Made by a program: the position numbers and the translations under genes. A stretch of 64,000 nucleotides of DNA from Shimia isoporae. Lineage in GTDB: Bacteria > Pseudomonadota > Alphaproteobacteria > Rhodobacterales > Rhodobacteraceae. A model generated the notes under the pieces. The model was not told where the DNA came from, ran no database searches, and saw only the letters and a program-made list of their open reading frames with translations. Within the stretch, counting starts at the first letter, position 1. Each line of letters starts with the position of its first letter. Below, piece by piece: positions 1 through 9,634 of this stretch. The DNA lies in NCBI RefSeq assembly GCF_004346865.1, contig NZ_SMGR01000001.1, positions 558,001 to 622,000 on the forward strand. The letters run 5' to 3'.

Positions 1-85
1 GCAGAGCTAGCTCATTGAGAGCCTTCCACCCCTGAATCGAGGTCGAACCGGTCTTTTCCATGCCAATATGAATGATCGCGTCCAA
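1..85 (-). CDS. Sulfotransferase family protein, N-terminal fragment
   Basis: The first 28 codons of a gene that runs off the left edge. From a TTG at 85 the frame reads LDAIIHIGMEKTGSTS and continues. The IHIGMEKTGSTS stretch is the 5'-phosphosulfate-binding loop typical of PAPS-dependent sulfotransferases and closely matches the loop of the sulfotransferase at 13955-14785 (VHIGAQKTGSTS). A GGAG ribosome site lies 7 bases upstream and no in-frame ATG or GTG is seen further up, so TTG is the likely start. It follows sucD on the same strand. Acceptor substrate unknown. Confidence 0.7.
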   Translation of the reverse strand, partial: MDAIIHIGMEKTGSTSIQGWKALNELAL

Positions 86-160
86 CTTGGGCTCCGATAG
101 TAGAAACGTGTTACTTGGTGACGTTACAAAAAATCCGGGTGCGAGTTACAGCGGTTCCTG

Positions 161-188
161 CTTCAGGCTTTGGTCCTTTGGCCTGAAG
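161..188. terminator. Perfect 8-bp hairpin downstream of sucD
   Basis: CTTCAGGC and GCCTGAAG form a perfect 8-bp stem with a 12-base loop between sucD and the next gene. There is no T-run after it on the minus strand. It may be a 3'-end processing or Rho-assisted termination structure, together with the longer hairpin at 208-240. Confidence 0.4.
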
Positions 189-207
189 AGTGGGGTATAG
201 TCCGCCT

Positions 208-240
208 GCGGTGTCCGACGTCTCATCGGTCGGGCACCGC
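208..240 (-). terminator. 12-bp stem-loop directly after sucD
   Basis: GCGGTGTCCGAC pairs with GTCGGGCACCGC (one G-U wobble) around a 9-base loop, about 30 bases past the sucD stop. No uridine tract follows on the minus strand, so it is a weak intrinsic terminator at best. A role in mRNA 3'-end stabilisation or attenuation before the downstream sulfotransferase is equally plausible. Confidence 0.5.
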
Positions 241-270
241 ATTGGTTTGATATGCCGGGCAGCGGCCAAC

Positions 271-1158
271 TTAGCCGAGCTCGATGGCTTTGAGCACTGC
301 TTCGCCGAGGCCCGCGGGGCTGTCGGCGACTACGATGCCGGCTTCTTTCATCGCGGCGATCTTGTCGTCTGCGCCACCTTTGCCGCCGGCAACGATTGCA
401 CCGGCGTGGCCCATGCGGCGGCCGGGAGGGGCGGTACGGCCGGCGATGAAGCCTGCGGTCGGCTTCCAGCGGCCTTTCTTGCGCTCATTGGCGAGGAATT
501 CGGCTGCTTCCTCTTCTGCGGAACCACCGATCTCACCGATCATGATGATGGACTGGGTTTCGTCGTCGTCCAGGAACATGTCGAGGATATCGATGTGTTC
601 GGTGCCTTTGATCGGGTCGCCGCCGATGCCCACGGCTGTGGACTGGCCCAGACCGATGTCGGCGGTCTGTTTGACGGCCTCATAAGTCAGGGTGCCGGAG
701 CGGGACACAACGCCCACGGAGCCACGCTTGTGGATGTGGCCTGGCATGATGCCGATTTTACAGGCGTCGGGAGTGATGACGCCCGGGCAGTTGGGGCCGA
801 TCAGACGGGAGGCGGAGCCTTCCAGCGCGCGCTGCACCTTCATCATGTCCAGCACCGGGATGCCCTCGGTGATGCAGACAATCAGTTCCATTTCCGCATC
901 GATGGCTTCGAGGATCGAGTCGGCCGCGAAGGGCGGCGGGACGTAGATCACGGAGGCATTTGCTTCGGTTTTTGCCTTGGCTTCGTGCACGGAGTTGAAG
1001 ACCGGCAGGCCGAGGTGGTCGTTGCCACCTTTGCCCGGGGTCACGCCGCCGACCATTTTGGTGCCATATGCGATGGCTTGTTCAGAGTGGAAGGTGCCCT
1101 GAGAGCCGGTGAAGCCCTGACAGATGACCTTGGTGTTTTCGTCTACGAGGATTGCCAT
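271..1158 (-). CDS. sucD: Succinate-CoA ligase (ADP/GDP-forming) subunit alpha
   Basis: The alpha subunit of succinyl-CoA synthetase (295 residues, normal length), which interconverts succinyl-CoA and succinate with substrate-level phosphorylation in the TCA cycle. An N-terminal CoA-binding Rossmann domain is followed by a ligase domain. The phosphorylated active-site histidine lies in the [14 protein letters not shown] motif (His251). Partner of SucC, encoded upstream on the same strand. The two genes are separated by a secreted hypothetical gene, which is an unusual arrangement. Transcription probably starts before sucC at the double GTGATCAC operator. Confidence 0.97.
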   Translation of the reverse strand: MAILVDENTKVICQGFTGSQGTFHSEQAIAYGTKMVGGVTPGKGGNDHLGLPVFNSVHEAKAKTEANASVIYVPPPFAADSILEAIDAEMELIVCITEGIPVLDMMKVQRALEGSASRLIGPNCPGVITPDACKIGIMPGHIHKRGSVGVVSRSGTLTYEAVKQTADIGLGQSTAVGIGGDPIKGTEHIDILDMFLDDDETQSIIMIGEIGGSAEEEAAEFLANERKKGRWKPTAGFIAGRTAPPGRRMGHAGAIVAGGKGGADDKIAAMKEAGIVVADSPAGLGEAVLKAIELG

Positions 1159-1188
1159 TTGGCGTTCTCCTTGAATTGCGGTCTCCGA

Positions 1189-1737
1189 CTATTGAGAAAC
1201 CTTGTGTTCTAGCGTCAGGAAAAGGGCGCCAACTGGACCGTGGTCTGAAATAAAGTGATATAGCTCAAGCTGCAGCTTGCGCCCTTCACTTTGAAACTCC
1301 GCCCGCTTGCCTTCGATATAGCGGTCGTAGTCTTCAGATACGTCGTCCCATTTGGCAGGACCGACATAGGTCGGCCTTTGCCCGTTTCCTGCGACTTTCT
1401 TTAAGCGGTTGAACTTTTTTACAACGTCTTGGGCTGTGAGATCTTTGGACGCGACATAGCACTTAAAGCTTCCCTCAGTTTTAGGGCTGCCTATCGAGTA
1501 AGTTGGCTTGCCTCGCAATCCCATAGTGGTGCCGTTGGCGTCGTATTGAGCAAACACGGATCCCGCGTAGCTTGCCGCCAAAGCGCCATCCGCCGCATTC
1601 GATCCTTTGCCGAGAGACAGCACAGGTTCTGACAAGCAGGCTTGTTCAAAAATCTTCGCTGCCCTGTTGGCCAACCCATTCGCTTGCGCGGCGGAGGCTG
1701 CCAACAGCAGGGATAGAATGGCGACGGTTGTCTTCAT
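1189..1737 (-). CDS. Secreted hypothetical protein between sucC and sucD
   Basis: An unrecognised 182-residue protein with a clear Sec signal peptide ([19 protein letters not shown], cleavage near residue 19). The mature part has two cysteines and is rich in Lys, Gly and Ser. No known motif was recognised. Its ATG shares one base with the sucC stop (TGATG), so it is translationally coupled to sucC, and sucD follows after 30 bases. A periplasmic protein inside a cytosolic enzyme operon suggests co-expression, not shared biochemistry. Function unknown. Confidence 0.85.
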   Translation of the reverse strand: MKTTVAILSLLLAASAAQANGLANRAAKIFEQACLSEPVLSLGKGSNAADGALAASYAGSVFAQYDANGTTMGLRGKPTYSIGSPKTEGSFKCYVASKDLTAQDVVKKFNRLKKVAGNGQRPTYVGPAKWDDVSEDYDRYIEGKRAEFQSEGRKLQLELYHFISDHGPVGALFLTLEHKVSQ

Positions 1738-2930
1738 CAGCCCTTAACCGCCTTCACGATCTTCTCCGCGCCGTCAGACAGGTTGTCCGCGGCGATCACA
1801 TCAAGACCGGAAGTGTTGATGATTTCTTTGCCGGCTTCCACGTTCGTGCCTTCGAGGCGTACAACCAGCGGAACTTTGAGGCCGACTTCTTTGACAGCCG
1901 CTACAACGCCCTCTGCGATCACGTCACAGCGCATGATGCCGCCGAAGATGTTCACGAGGATGCCTTTGACGTTTGGGTCAGAGGTGATGATCTTGAAGGC
2001 TTCGGTCACCTTCTCTTTGGTTGCGCCGCCGCCCACGTCGAGGAAGTTGGCAGGCTCGGCACCGTAGAGTTTGATGATGTCCATGGTGGCCATTGCGAGA
2101 CCCGCGCCGTTCACCATGCAGCCGATTTCACCGTCCAGAGCGATGTAGTTGAGGTCGTACTTGGAGGCCTCGAGCTCTTTGGGGTCTTCTTCGGTCTCGT
2201 CACGCAGTTCGGCCACGTCGGGGTGGCGGTAAACAGCGTTGCCGTCAAAGCCAACTTTGGCGTCGAGCACTTTGAGTGCGCCGCCTGGCATGACGATCAG
2301 CGGGTTGATCTCCAGCTGCTCCATGTCTTTTTCCATGAAGGCTTTGTAGAGAATGCCCATCAGTTTGACGCATTCCTTGACCTGTGCGCCCTCAAGGCCC
2401 AAGGCGAAAGCAACGCGGCGGCCGTGATAAGCCTGATAACCGGTGGCGGGATCAACGGAGAAAGACGTGATTTTCTCGGGGGTGGCTTCTGCCACTTCTT
2501 CGATGTCCATGCCGCCCTCTGTGGAGCATACGAAAGACACGCGGGAGGTCTGGCGGTCTACGAGAAGGGCCAGATAAAGTTCGCGCTCAATGTCGGAACC
2601 GTCTTCGATATAGATGCGGTTGACCTGCTTGCCGGCGGGGCCGGACTGGTGGGTCACAAGGGTGCGGCCCAGCATCTTTTTGGCTTCTTCGGCGGCTTCT
2701 TCGACCGACTTGGCGAGGCGGACACCGCCTTTTTCACCAGCGTCGGCTTCTTTGAAGGAGCCTTTGCCGCGACCACCTGCGTGGATTTGTGCCTTCACAA
2801 CCCAGAGTGGGCCGTCAAGTTCACCAGCGGCGGTTTTGGCGTCTTCGGCTTTGAGAACAACGCGACCTTCGGACACCGGGGCGCCGTAGGAGCGAAGCAG
2901 GGCTTTCGCCTGATATTCATGGATGTTCAT
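1737..2930 (-). CDS. sucC: Succinate-CoA ligase (ADP-forming) subunit beta
   Basis: The 397-residue beta subunit of succinyl-CoA synthetase. It carries the ATP-grasp nucleotide-binding domain and the C-terminal domain that docks on SucD. The start is the ATG at 2930, which gives the conserved N-terminus [12 protein letters not shown]; the frame is open further upstream but that part is not family-like. The ATP-grasp part ([18 protein letters not shown]) and the C-terminal [16 protein letters not shown] motif are present. It heads the sucC-hypothetical-sucD operon; the TGA overlaps the next ATG. A paired palindromic operator lies about 95-130 bases upstream. Confidence 0.97.
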   Translation of the reverse strand: MNIHEYQAKALLRSYGAPVSEGRVVLKAEDAKTAAGELDGPLWVVKAQIHAGGRGKGSFKEADAGEKGGVRLAKSVEEAAEEAKKMLGRTLVTHQSGPAGKQVNRIYIEDGSDIERELYLALLVDRQTSRVSFVCSTEGGMDIEEVAEATPEKITSFSVDPATGYQAYHGRRVAFALGLEGAQVKECVKLMGILYKAFMEKDMEQLEINPLIVMPGGALKVLDAKVGFDGNAVYRHPDVAELRDETEEDPKELEASKYDLNYIALDGEIGCMVNGAGLAMATMDIIKLYGAEPANFLDVGGGATKEKVTEAFKIITSDPNVKGILVNIFGGIMRCDVIAEGVVAAVKEVGLKVPLVVRLEGTNVEAGKEIINTSGLDVIAADNLSDGAEKIVKAVKG

Positions 2931-3023
2931 GGAACTGTCCCATCTTGCTGCGATTGGCAGAGTTTTGGCACAGTTTCCGTTGGGGCTTGTAGCGATTTCT
3001 GCGATGTTAGCGCATTTTTCGCC

Positions 3024-3060
3024 ATTTGTGATCACAGCTAGAAAAAGTGTGATCACAAAT
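3024..3060 (-). promoter_or_regulatory. Double GTGATCAC operator upstream of sucC
   Basis: Two 8-bp palindromes GTGATCAC, at 3028-3035 and 3049-3056, are 21 bp apart centre to centre. Each is extended on its outer side (ATTTGTGATCACA on the left, TGTGATCACAAAT on the right), making the whole 37-bp block an inverted repeat. The same architecture occurs before sdhC at 11214-11249. This looks like a cooperative dimer-pair site for one regulator of TCA-cycle genes. The regulator is not identifiable from the sequence. Confidence 0.75.
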
Positions 3061-3121
3061 GTGCCGCAGCACGCATAAACGAGGTTTACAAAGGCTTATC
3101 GCGTGCGATGCGGTGAATCAC

Positions 3122-3265
3122 CTAGGCGCCCACACCGTCGATTTCTCCGGTGACCGGATGCTCTGCCTGTGGAGTGCTCCGGACCGGGAGGTCCTTAGTG
3201 CCGCCGCATGCGGCGAGCGCAAAGGTCAAAGCCAGGGAAGAAAGAAGAAGGATTTTGGTGTGCAT
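3122..3265 (-). CDS. Small lipoprotein (47 residues)
   Basis: A 47-residue protein starting with a signal peptide and lipobox (MHTKILLLSSLALTFALAAC, Cys20), then a short polar tail starting GGTKDLPVRS. Codon structure is clean and AGAGGT lies 4 bases before the ATG. It resembles the short entericidin-like or orphan lipoproteins common in Rhodobacterales, anchored in a membrane through the lipidated Cys. It sits between the sulfotransferase-like gene and the sucC promoter region. Function unknown. Confidence 0.75.
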   Translation of the reverse strand: MHTKILLLSSLALTFALAACGGTKDLPVRSTPQAEHPVTGEIDGVGA

Positions 3266-3337
3266 AGCGACCTCTGGTGCAATGGATTGGTGGCAATACA
3301 ATAAGTCTTAAGCCTTACCCAAGTCTTGATCCAGCTT

Positions 3338-4132
3338 TTAAGCAGGGTAGAGGTCCATTGCGGGCGAACCGTCTAGCGCCGATTTCAAGAACCCGGCGTC
3401 GGGACCTGAAAGCGCATCGTAGCCAGCATTGGCGGCAACTGTCCGGTTTGTCTCCGCTTTGCGCAGAGTGTCCTTCGCAAAGGCGCGTAGGTCCGTTTCG
3501 GGCAGTTCGAAGGATGGCGGGCAAGGCAAGCCGAGCACTGACAGGGTTTCGACCGGCGCGCTTTGCAGGTCTTCGAAGCGGATCAAAGCACTGTTGGAAT
3601 AGGTTCGAAGCATTCGCGCGATGCCGTCCAGTTTCTTTGAATACAATGCCGGTAGATCGGGGAGCCGTCGATCAGACAGGCCGTCACGTTCGGTGCAAAG
3701 CCAAGGGTGCCTGATGAATGCTGAAAATTCCGTTGGCACGCGGGTCAGCGCATGAAACGGATTGCGGTGCATTGACCGTAACCATGCGGCCGGATGGCGG
3801 ATGATCACCAGAACCGCTGGTTGCTGCGTGGCAAGGAACTGATCGTGAAAATCGGATGTTGGGGCGGCGTGTTTCCAGCCGCCGGAGTGGGGCAGGGCGC
3901 GCTTGTGCCAATAGTCGAGCGTTTCCTCTTGCGCGGCGCGGTATCGCCACAGTGCCGAAACCGGCCGGTGCAGCCCGAGCGTGTTGCGCCAGGTCAGCAT
4001 GGGCAAGCTGGGGAACAGATGGAGGTCGGGAACTTGGCGCAGAAGGTGTTCCAGCACATTGGTGCCGGAATTGCGTTCCCCCAACAGCTTGACGCCGTTG
4101 GTCGTATCCAGAGGACGATTGAGGCCGATCAT
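3338..4132 (-). CDS. Sulfotransferase-like P-loop protein
   Basis: A 264-residue protein whose N-terminus has the phosphosulfate-binding-like loop LLGERNSGTNVLEHLL near residues 16-31. A second conserved block, VLVIIRHPAAWLRSMHRNPF, resembles the 3'-phosphate-binding RxP.AW..S segment of sulfotransferases. It probably transfers sulfate from PAPS to a carbohydrate or other acceptor, which is not identifiable. It lies downstream of mdh behind a strong terminator, so it likely has its own promoter or depends on read-through. Confidence 0.7.
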   Translation of the reverse strand: MIGLNRPLDTTNGVKLLGERNSGTNVLEHLLRQVPDLHLFPSLPMLTWRNTLGLHRPVSALWRYRAAQEETLDYWHKRALPHSGGWKHAAPTSDFHDQFLATQQPAVLVIIRHPAAWLRSMHRNPFHALTRVPTEFSAFIRHPWLCTERDGLSDRRLPDLPALYSKKLDGIARMLRTYSNSALIRFEDLQSAPVETLSVLGLPCPPSFELPETDLRAFAKDTLRKAETNRTVAANAGYDALSGPDAGFLKSALDGSPAMDLYPA

Positions 4133-4184
4133 GTGACAGGTTTGGCGTCACGGACGAACTCTGGCAAGGGGTTAGCAAAAAAGA

Positions 4185-4210
4185 AAAGCCCGCCATAGTG
4201 GGCGGGCTTT
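4185..4210 (-). terminator. Rho-independent terminator of mdh
   Basis: AAAGCCCGCC and GGCGGGCTTT form a 10-bp GC-rich stem with a short loop, followed on the minus strand by a T-rich tract (TCTTTTTT). It lies 23 bases past the mdh stop. Confidence 0.9.
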
Positions 4211-4232
4211 CCTCAGTATCATGTTGCCGGGT

Positions 4233-5234
<1,002 letters not shown>

Positions 5235-5406
5235 TTAAGCGGAATCCGGCGTTGAAGCAAGTGTTTGCAGGTGCGGCGTGATCGCGCGACGGGTGTTTGC
5301 GCTCGCAGAAAACTGCCGCATTGTAGACATTGGCCACCTTGCAATGAAACTCATGGTGGGCGTAGATGTGGCCTGACGAAAATTTCTGCATTGAGGACTG
5401 AGCCCA

Positions 5407-5610
5407 ATGAACTCTGCTCTGAAAACCCTGATAGCGTTGACTTTGGTGGCAATGACTGTGTCGGCCTGTGGCGGCAGCAAAACGACCAACAACGTTCAAG
5501 CAACCACTGTCGGCGAAGAGTTGGCATCGCTGGATGCTGCTTATCGTCAGGGGCTTTTGACGGAAAAGGAATATGAGCAGCAGCGTCGCAAGATCCTGAA
5601 AGGCAGCTGA
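5407..5610 (+). CDS. Small SHOCT-like lipoprotein
   Basis: A 67-residue protein with signal peptide and lipobox (ALTLVAMTVSAC, Cys20), followed by a Ser/Thr/Asn linker. The C-terminus reads LASLDAAYRQGLLTEKEYEQQRRKIL, the pattern of the SHOCT short C-terminal domain (an amphipathic helix pair, often an oligomerisation element). It is probably an outer- or inner-membrane-anchored lipoprotein. It is divergent from mdh and precedes a TauE/SafE permease by 43 bases. Role unknown. Confidence 0.8.
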   Translation: MNSALKTLIALTLVAMTVSACGGSKTTNNVQATTVGEELASLDAAYRQGLLTEKEYEQQRRKILKGS

Positions 5611-5653
5611 TCGGTTACCCTGATAGTCTGATACGAATTCGGGGGGCGGCAAA

Positions 5654-6394
5654 TTGATTGATTCTGTCCCCGTCTTTGTTTTGGCGGCACTGGCTGTTGT
5701 CTTTGCTGGCGTGTCCAAGGCCGGGTTTGGCTCTGGCGCGGCGTTTGCGTCAGCCTCGGTTTTGGCGTTGGTGATGCCGCCTCGAGAAGCTTTGGGCGTG
5801 ATGCTCCCGCTGCTGATGCTCGTCGATCTGACCACACTGCCGCCTTTCTGGAAAAAGTGGAGTTGGCCCGACGCGAAGGTCCTCATCCTCGGTGGCCTTC
5901 CAGGGGTCGCCGCCGGAGTGTGGTTGTTTGCGCAAGCGGATGACGATGTGCTGCGTCTGCTGATCGGCGGAGTTTCCCTGGGATTTGTCATTTGGCGTCT
6001 TTGGCCTGGCGCAACCCGAGCCCGCGAGGTGCCGCTGTGGGGCGGATATGTTGCGGGCATGGTGGCCGGTTTCACCAGCTTTGTGAGTCATGCGGGAGGG
6101 CCGCCGGCCGCGGTCTTTTTGTTGTCGCGCGGCATGGGGAAGACGACTTATCAGGCGACAACTGTCCTGGTTTTCTGGGTCATAAACATTGCGAAATTCG
6201 TACCTTACGCGTTCTTGGGGGCATTCACGATGCAGACGCTTTGGGCCAATGTCATGCTGACGCCTTTTGCGCTCTTGGGCGCGTACGTCGGAGTGAAGGC
6301 CCACTACGCGATACCAGAGCGGGCCTTCTTTGGGGTTACCTATGTCTTGTTGACCATAACCGGTATCAAGCTGGTATTTGACGCGGTTACTTAG
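5654..6394 (+). CDS. TSUP family permease (TauE/SafE-like)
   Basis: A 246-residue integral membrane protein of the TauE/SafE (TSUP) family, which exports sulfite, sulfoacetate or related organic anions. It has several long hydrophobic segments. The internal repeat shows the family's Gly-rich signatures (VFAGVSKAGFGSG near residues 16-28 and FTSFVSHAGGPPAAVFLL in the second half). It starts at TTG 5654 after a G-rich ribosome site. Its stop overlaps by 4 bases the stop of the convergent gene at 6391-6702. Substrate unknown; a second TSUP gene lies at 27264. Confidence 0.85.
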   Translation: MIDSVPVFVLAALAVVFAGVSKAGFGSGAAFASASVLALVMPPREALGVMLPLLMLVDLTTLPPFWKKWSWPDAKVLILGGLPGVAAGVWLFAQADDDVLRLLIGGVSLGFVIWRLWPGATRAREVPLWGGYVAGMVAGFTSFVSHAGGPPAAVFLLSRGMGKTTYQATTVLVFWVINIAKFVPYAFLGAFTMQTLWANVMLTPFALLGAYVGVKAHYAIPERAFFGVTYVLLTITGIKLVFDAVT

Positions 6395-6702
6395 GTTCCG
6401 TCACCTTTTGGCGGAAGCGCTTCCGCAAGTTCTTCGTAGGCTTGCCCGCTGGCCACAAGGCATGTTGGTCCGTTCGGCATGGTTACCGTAATTGTCCAAC
6501 TGCCGCTTTTCTCGCTCGCGAAAACTTCGACAACGGCACCTTGTTGTGCCAGCCCTATGGCCTGACGTGTTTCTCCATACCGTTGGGCGAGACGTTCGAT
6601 GACGGCCTCTCTGTCGGCGCAGTTTCCGCGGGCATCTGCATGGGTTGCAGCTAATATTAGCAGGCCAAAGCCCATCACCACTTTGAGACTTAAAAATTGC
6701 AT
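6391..6702 (-). CDS. Secreted hypothetical protein
   Basis: A 103-residue protein with a signal peptide (hydrophobic residues 6-19, cleavage likely after THADA). The mature portion holds two cysteines (near residues 28 and 80) that could form a disulfide, and a short beta-rich part (SGSWTITVTMPNGPTCLVAS). No family was recognised with certainty; similar short exported proteins occur in Rhodobacteraceae. It is convergent with the TSUP permease and divergent from mcl2. Confidence 0.7.
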   Translation of the reverse strand: MQFLSLKVVMGFGLLILAATHADARGNCADREAVIERLAQRYGETRQAIGLAQQGAVVEVFASEKSGSWTITVTMPNGPTCLVASGQAYEELAEALPPKGDGT

Positions 6703-6941
6703 TTGCCTGTCCTTTCAAGTGAACCAAACTGGACGGCCGTTTGCCGGCTCTTGCAGTGTCCGGTGAACGGCAAGACTTGCTGGTGGCTGCAAAAGTTTTG
6801 GTTAACGCGTCGTGCGGCGGGGGGTCCCACGTAGCGTTGGACGGTGCGTCATGTCCGGTTTTTCTGCGATGCGGCAATTTTGGCCTTGAAGTTATCTGAG
6901 AAAAATGCCCCATTCTGCGCAACAAAATTTCGGAGAGAGTC

Positions 6942-7796
6942 ATGGATCAGCGCGCACGTCCCTATCGTTCGGTACTGTATATTCCCGGGTCAAAGGACCG
7001 GGCGCTGGAAAAGGCGCGCGGTTTGCCGGTGGACGCAATCATTTTCGACCTCGAGGACGCCGTGGCGCCCGACGAAAAAGAAAATGCCCGCGCGACACTT
7101 GCCGCAGCATTGGAACAGGGCGGATACGGCAGCCGAATGCGGATCGTGCGTATCAACGGGTTGGATACGCAATGGGGGGAAGCGGATGCCAAGGCGGCAG
7201 CAGCAATGGACTGTGATGCGGTGCTGTTGCCGAAGGTGGAAAGTACATCCCAGCTTGATGCGCTGGCGTCTTTGATTGGAAACAAACCGATCTGGGCTAT
7301 GATGGAGACCCCGCGTGGCATGTTAAATGCAGCAGAGATTGCGGCACACCCGCAATTGACGGGCTTTGTCATGGGGACAAATGACCTTGCAAAAGAATTG
7401 CAGACCCGCTTCCGCGCGGATCGTCTCCCTATGATGGCTGGGTTGGGGCTTTGCTTGTTGGCCGCCAAAGCAGAGGGCATCGTCATCGTTGATGGCGTCT
7501 ACAATGCTTTCAAGGATGCCGAAGGGCTGAAGGTCGAGTGCGACCAAGGCAGGGACATGGGTTTTGACGGAAAGACGCTGATCCATCCGGCACAGGTAGA
7601 TGTGGCCAACGCGGCTTTTGCACCTAGCGAGGAGGAGATCGACCTTGCGCAGCGCCAGATTTCGGCCTTCGAAGAAGTGGAGGCCAGCGGTCAAGGCGTT
7701 GCCGTAGTTGATGGCAAGATCGTTGAAAACCTGCACGTTGTGACCGCTCGTGAAATTTTGGCAAAGGCGGATGCAATCGCTGCGCTGGAAGGGTAA
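6942..7796 (+). CDS. mcl2: CitE/HpcH family (3S)-malyl-CoA thioesterase
   Basis: A 284-residue HpcH/HpaI aldolase (citE-like TIM barrel) protein. The start RPYRSVLYIPGSKDRAL, the Mg2+/CoA signatures IIFDLEDAVAPDEK and LLPKVES, and MMETPRGMLNA are typical. Length and gene context (mch two genes downstream) fit Mcl2, the malyl-CoA thioesterase of the ethylmalonyl-CoA pathway, which releases malate and CoA. A malyl/citramalyl-CoA lyase role cannot be excluded from the sequence alone. A GGAGAGA ribosome site precedes the ATG. It is first in the apparent operon mcl2-nnrU-DUF1737-mch. Confidence 0.8.
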   Translation: MDQRARPYRSVLYIPGSKDRALEKARGLPVDAIIFDLEDAVAPDEKENARATLAAALEQGGYGSRMRIVRINGLDTQWGEADAKAAAAMDCDAVLLPKVESTSQLDALASLIGNKPIWAMMETPRGMLNAAEIAAHPQLTGFVMGTNDLAKELQTRFRADRLPMMAGLGLCLLAAKAEGIVIVDGVYNAFKDAEGLKVECDQGRDMGFDGKTLIHPAQVDVANAAFAPSEEEIDLAQRQISAFEEVEASGQGVAVVDGKIVENLHVVTAREILAKADAIAALEG

Positions 7797-7835
7797 CTCT
7801 TATCCCATAACCAAATTATCCAGCGAGGGAGCGAG

Positions 7836-8387
7836 ATGACATTATTGGTTTTGGGAGTTCTTTTGTGGGCCGTGGCCCATTTTTTCAAACGTGCTGTGCC
7901 GGGCGTTCGGGAGCCCATGGGGGACAAAGGTAAGGGAATGGTCGCCCTTGCCCTGCTTGTGTCTGTGGTGCTGATGGTTGTGGGCTATCGCGCGGCGGAA
8001 GTAACGGATGTTCTTTGGTCGACACCAAGCTTTGCGAAGCACATCAATAATCTGGTGGTCCTGATTGCGATCTTCATGATGAGCCCTGCACCGCGAAAGG
8101 GGCGTCTATTGAATGGTGTTCGCCATCCGATGCTGATCGGCTTCTCGCTGTGGGCCGCGGCGCACATTTGGGTCAACCCCGACATGCCTTCGTTGGTGCT
8201 CTTCGGCGGCCTGCTTGCTTGGGCAATTCTCGAGATTGTGGTCATCAATCGCGCCGAAGGTCCCTGGAAGCCAACGGAAAACGGCACCATCGCCAAGGAC
8301 GGAATGTTCTTTGTGGCATCCGTTATCTTGATGGGTGTAATTGGCTTCATTCACGGGCTGGTCGGCCCGTCCCCATTTGGAGCTTAA
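7836..8387 (+). CDS. NnrU family membrane protein
   Basis: A 183-residue polytopic inner-membrane protein with about five hydrophobic segments. The opening (LGVLLWAVAHFFKR) and central part (LLNGVRHPMLIGFSLWAAAHI) match the NnrU/isoprenylcysteine-methyltransferase-like family. NnrU was named from denitrification clusters, but many homologues, including this one beside carbon-assimilation genes, have no known role. It lies 39 bases after mcl2 and 4 bases before the next gene. Confidence 0.85.
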   Translation: MTLLVLGVLLWAVAHFFKRAVPGVREPMGDKGKGMVALALLVSVVLMVVGYRAAEVTDVLWSTPSFAKHINNLVVLIAIFMMSPAPRKGRLLNGVRHPMLIGFSLWAAAHIWVNPDMPSLVLFGGLLAWAILEIVVINRAEGPWKPTENGTIAKDGMFFVASVILMGVIGFIHGLVGPSPFGA

Positions 8388-8391
8388 GGCC

Positions 8392-8595
8392 ATGAAACTT
8401 TATCGTTTTCTATCGGAAGAAGACACATCGGCGTTCTGTCACAAGGTGACCGACGCCCTCAACAAGGGGTGGGAGCTTTACGGCTCGCCGACGCAGACTT
8501 TCTGCCACAAGACCGGCGTAATGCGCTGTGGTCAATCCGTGGTGAAGGAAGTCGAAGGCACCTACACCCCGGAGACCAAACTGGGAGAGCACTAA
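8392..8595 (+). CDS. DUF1737 protein
   Basis: A 67-residue cytosolic protein. The start MKLYRFLSEEDTSAFCHKVT and the core LNKGWELYGSPT are the DUF1737 signature (Trp-Gly-Pro motif). The frame is open upstream inside nnrU, but the ATG at 8392, with GGAG before it, matches the family start. It is wedged between nnrU and mch, and its stop directly abuts the mch ATG, so it is translationally coupled. Function unknown. Confidence 0.85.
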   Translation: MKLYRFLSEEDTSAFCHKVTDALNKGWELYGSPTQTFCHKTGVMRCGQSVVKEVEGTYTPETKLGEH

Positions 8596-9627
8596 ATGGC
8601 CAAGACAAATTCGGGCCGGTTTTTTGAAGACTATTCGCTCGGGCAGGTGATCGAGCACGCTGTACCGCGCTCGGTGGGAGCTGGAGAGCGGGCGCTTTAT
8701 CATGCCCTCTATCCAGCGCGCCATGCTTTGTATTCGAGTGATGAATTTGCACGGGCTTCGGGCCTGCCGCAGTCTCCGCTGGATGATCTGGCAGCGTTCC
8801 ATGTGGTCTTTGGCAAAACCGTCCCGGATGTGTCGTTGAACGCTGTGGCGAACCTCGGTTACGCCGAGGGGCGCTGGCTGAGGCCTGTTTATGCTGGCGA
8901 TACACTTCGGTCGTCGAGCGAAGTGATTGGCTTGAAGCAGAACTCTAACGGCAAAACCGGCGTTGTTTATGTGCGGACACGAGGCGTGAATCAACGCGAC
9001 GAAGTGGTCATGGAGTATGTCCGCTGGGTGATGGTGCGAAAACGCGACATCGACGCGCCGGCGCCTGAAACCGTCGTTCCAGAACTGTCCAAGGTGATTG
9101 ATCCTGCCGATTTGGTCATTCCTGAGGGACTCAATTTCTCCAACTATGACTTTGGTCAGGCAGGCGAAGACCATCGATGGGATGACTACGAAGTTGGTGA
9201 AACCATTGACCACGTCGACGGTGTGACGCTTGAAGAGGCAGAGCACATGATGGCGACACGCCTTTGGCAGAATACTGCAAAGGTGCACTTTGACGCGACA
9301 TTCCGGCCGGATGGCCAGCGTTTGATTTACGGTGGACACATCATTTCCCTTGCGCGGGCGCTGTCATTTAATGGGCTGGCAAATGCACAGATGATCGTCG
9401 GGCTCAACGGTGGTGCACATGCCAATCCCGCGTTTTCGGGACTTACTGTAAAGGCATGGTCCGAGGTGTTGGACAAAGCCGAGACTTCAGCACCCGGCGT
9501 CGGGGCGATCCGTTTGAGGCTTGTTGCAACCAAGGGGGGCGCGCCGTTTGAACTCAAGGGTGACGACGGAAAATATCTGCCTGATGTGTTGCTTGATCTT
9601 GACTACTGGGCACTGATGCCGACCTGA
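8596..9627 (+). CDS. mch: Mesaconyl-CoA hydratase (beta-methylmalyl-CoA dehydratase)
   Basis: A 343-residue MaoC-like double hot-dog enzyme, which interconverts (2R,3S)-beta-methylmalyl-CoA and mesaconyl-CoA in the ethylmalonyl-CoA pathway. Length equals that of known Mch proteins. Characteristic segments are SGRFFEDYSLGQVIEH, the PLDDLAAFHVVFGKTVPD loop and the second domain WDDYEVGETIDHVDGVTLEE. It starts immediately after the DUF1737 stop with GGGAGAG as ribosome site. With mcl2 upstream and ecm and ccr nearby it marks this window as an acetate-assimilation locus. Confidence 0.92.
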   Translation: MAKTNSGRFFEDYSLGQVIEHAVPRSVGAGERALYHALYPARHALYSSDEFARASGLPQSPLDDLAAFHVVFGKTVPDVSLNAVANLGYAEGRWLRPVYAGDTLRSSSEVIGLKQNSNGKTGVVYVRTRGVNQRDEVVMEYVRWVMVRKRDIDAPAPETVVPELSKVIDPADLVIPEGLNFSNYDFGQAGEDHRWDDYEVGETIDHVDGVTLEEAEHMMATRLWQNTAKVHFDATFRPDGQRLIYGGHIISLARALSFNGLANAQMIVGLNGGAHANPAFSGLTVKAWSEVLDKAETSAPGVGAIRLRLVATKGGAPFELKGDDGKYLPDVLLDLDYWALMPT

Positions 9628-9634
9628 TCAGGTC

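Noticed and set aside
190..1212. A 340-codon open frame on the plus strand opposite sucD
   Set aside because: It is the mirror of sucD in a GC-rich genome; the minus strand encodes a complete, motif-bearing enzyme.
3005..3015. TGTTAGCGC upstream of sucC, half of a LacI/CceR-like palindrome
   Set aside because: Only one half-site is present; the other half does not match.
3024..3060. Reading the GTGATCAC pair as CRP/FNR sites
   Set aside because: CRP needs TGTGA-N6-TCACA; here TGTGA and TCACA are directly joined and the spacing between the two palindromes does not restore the CRP geometry.
6411..6426. Perfect 16-bp palindrome GCGGAAGCGCTTCCGC, whose core resembles LacI-family operators
   Set aside because: It lies in the 3' end of the secreted hypothetical gene, far from any start codon, so an operator role is unlikely; it may contribute to 3'-end structure.
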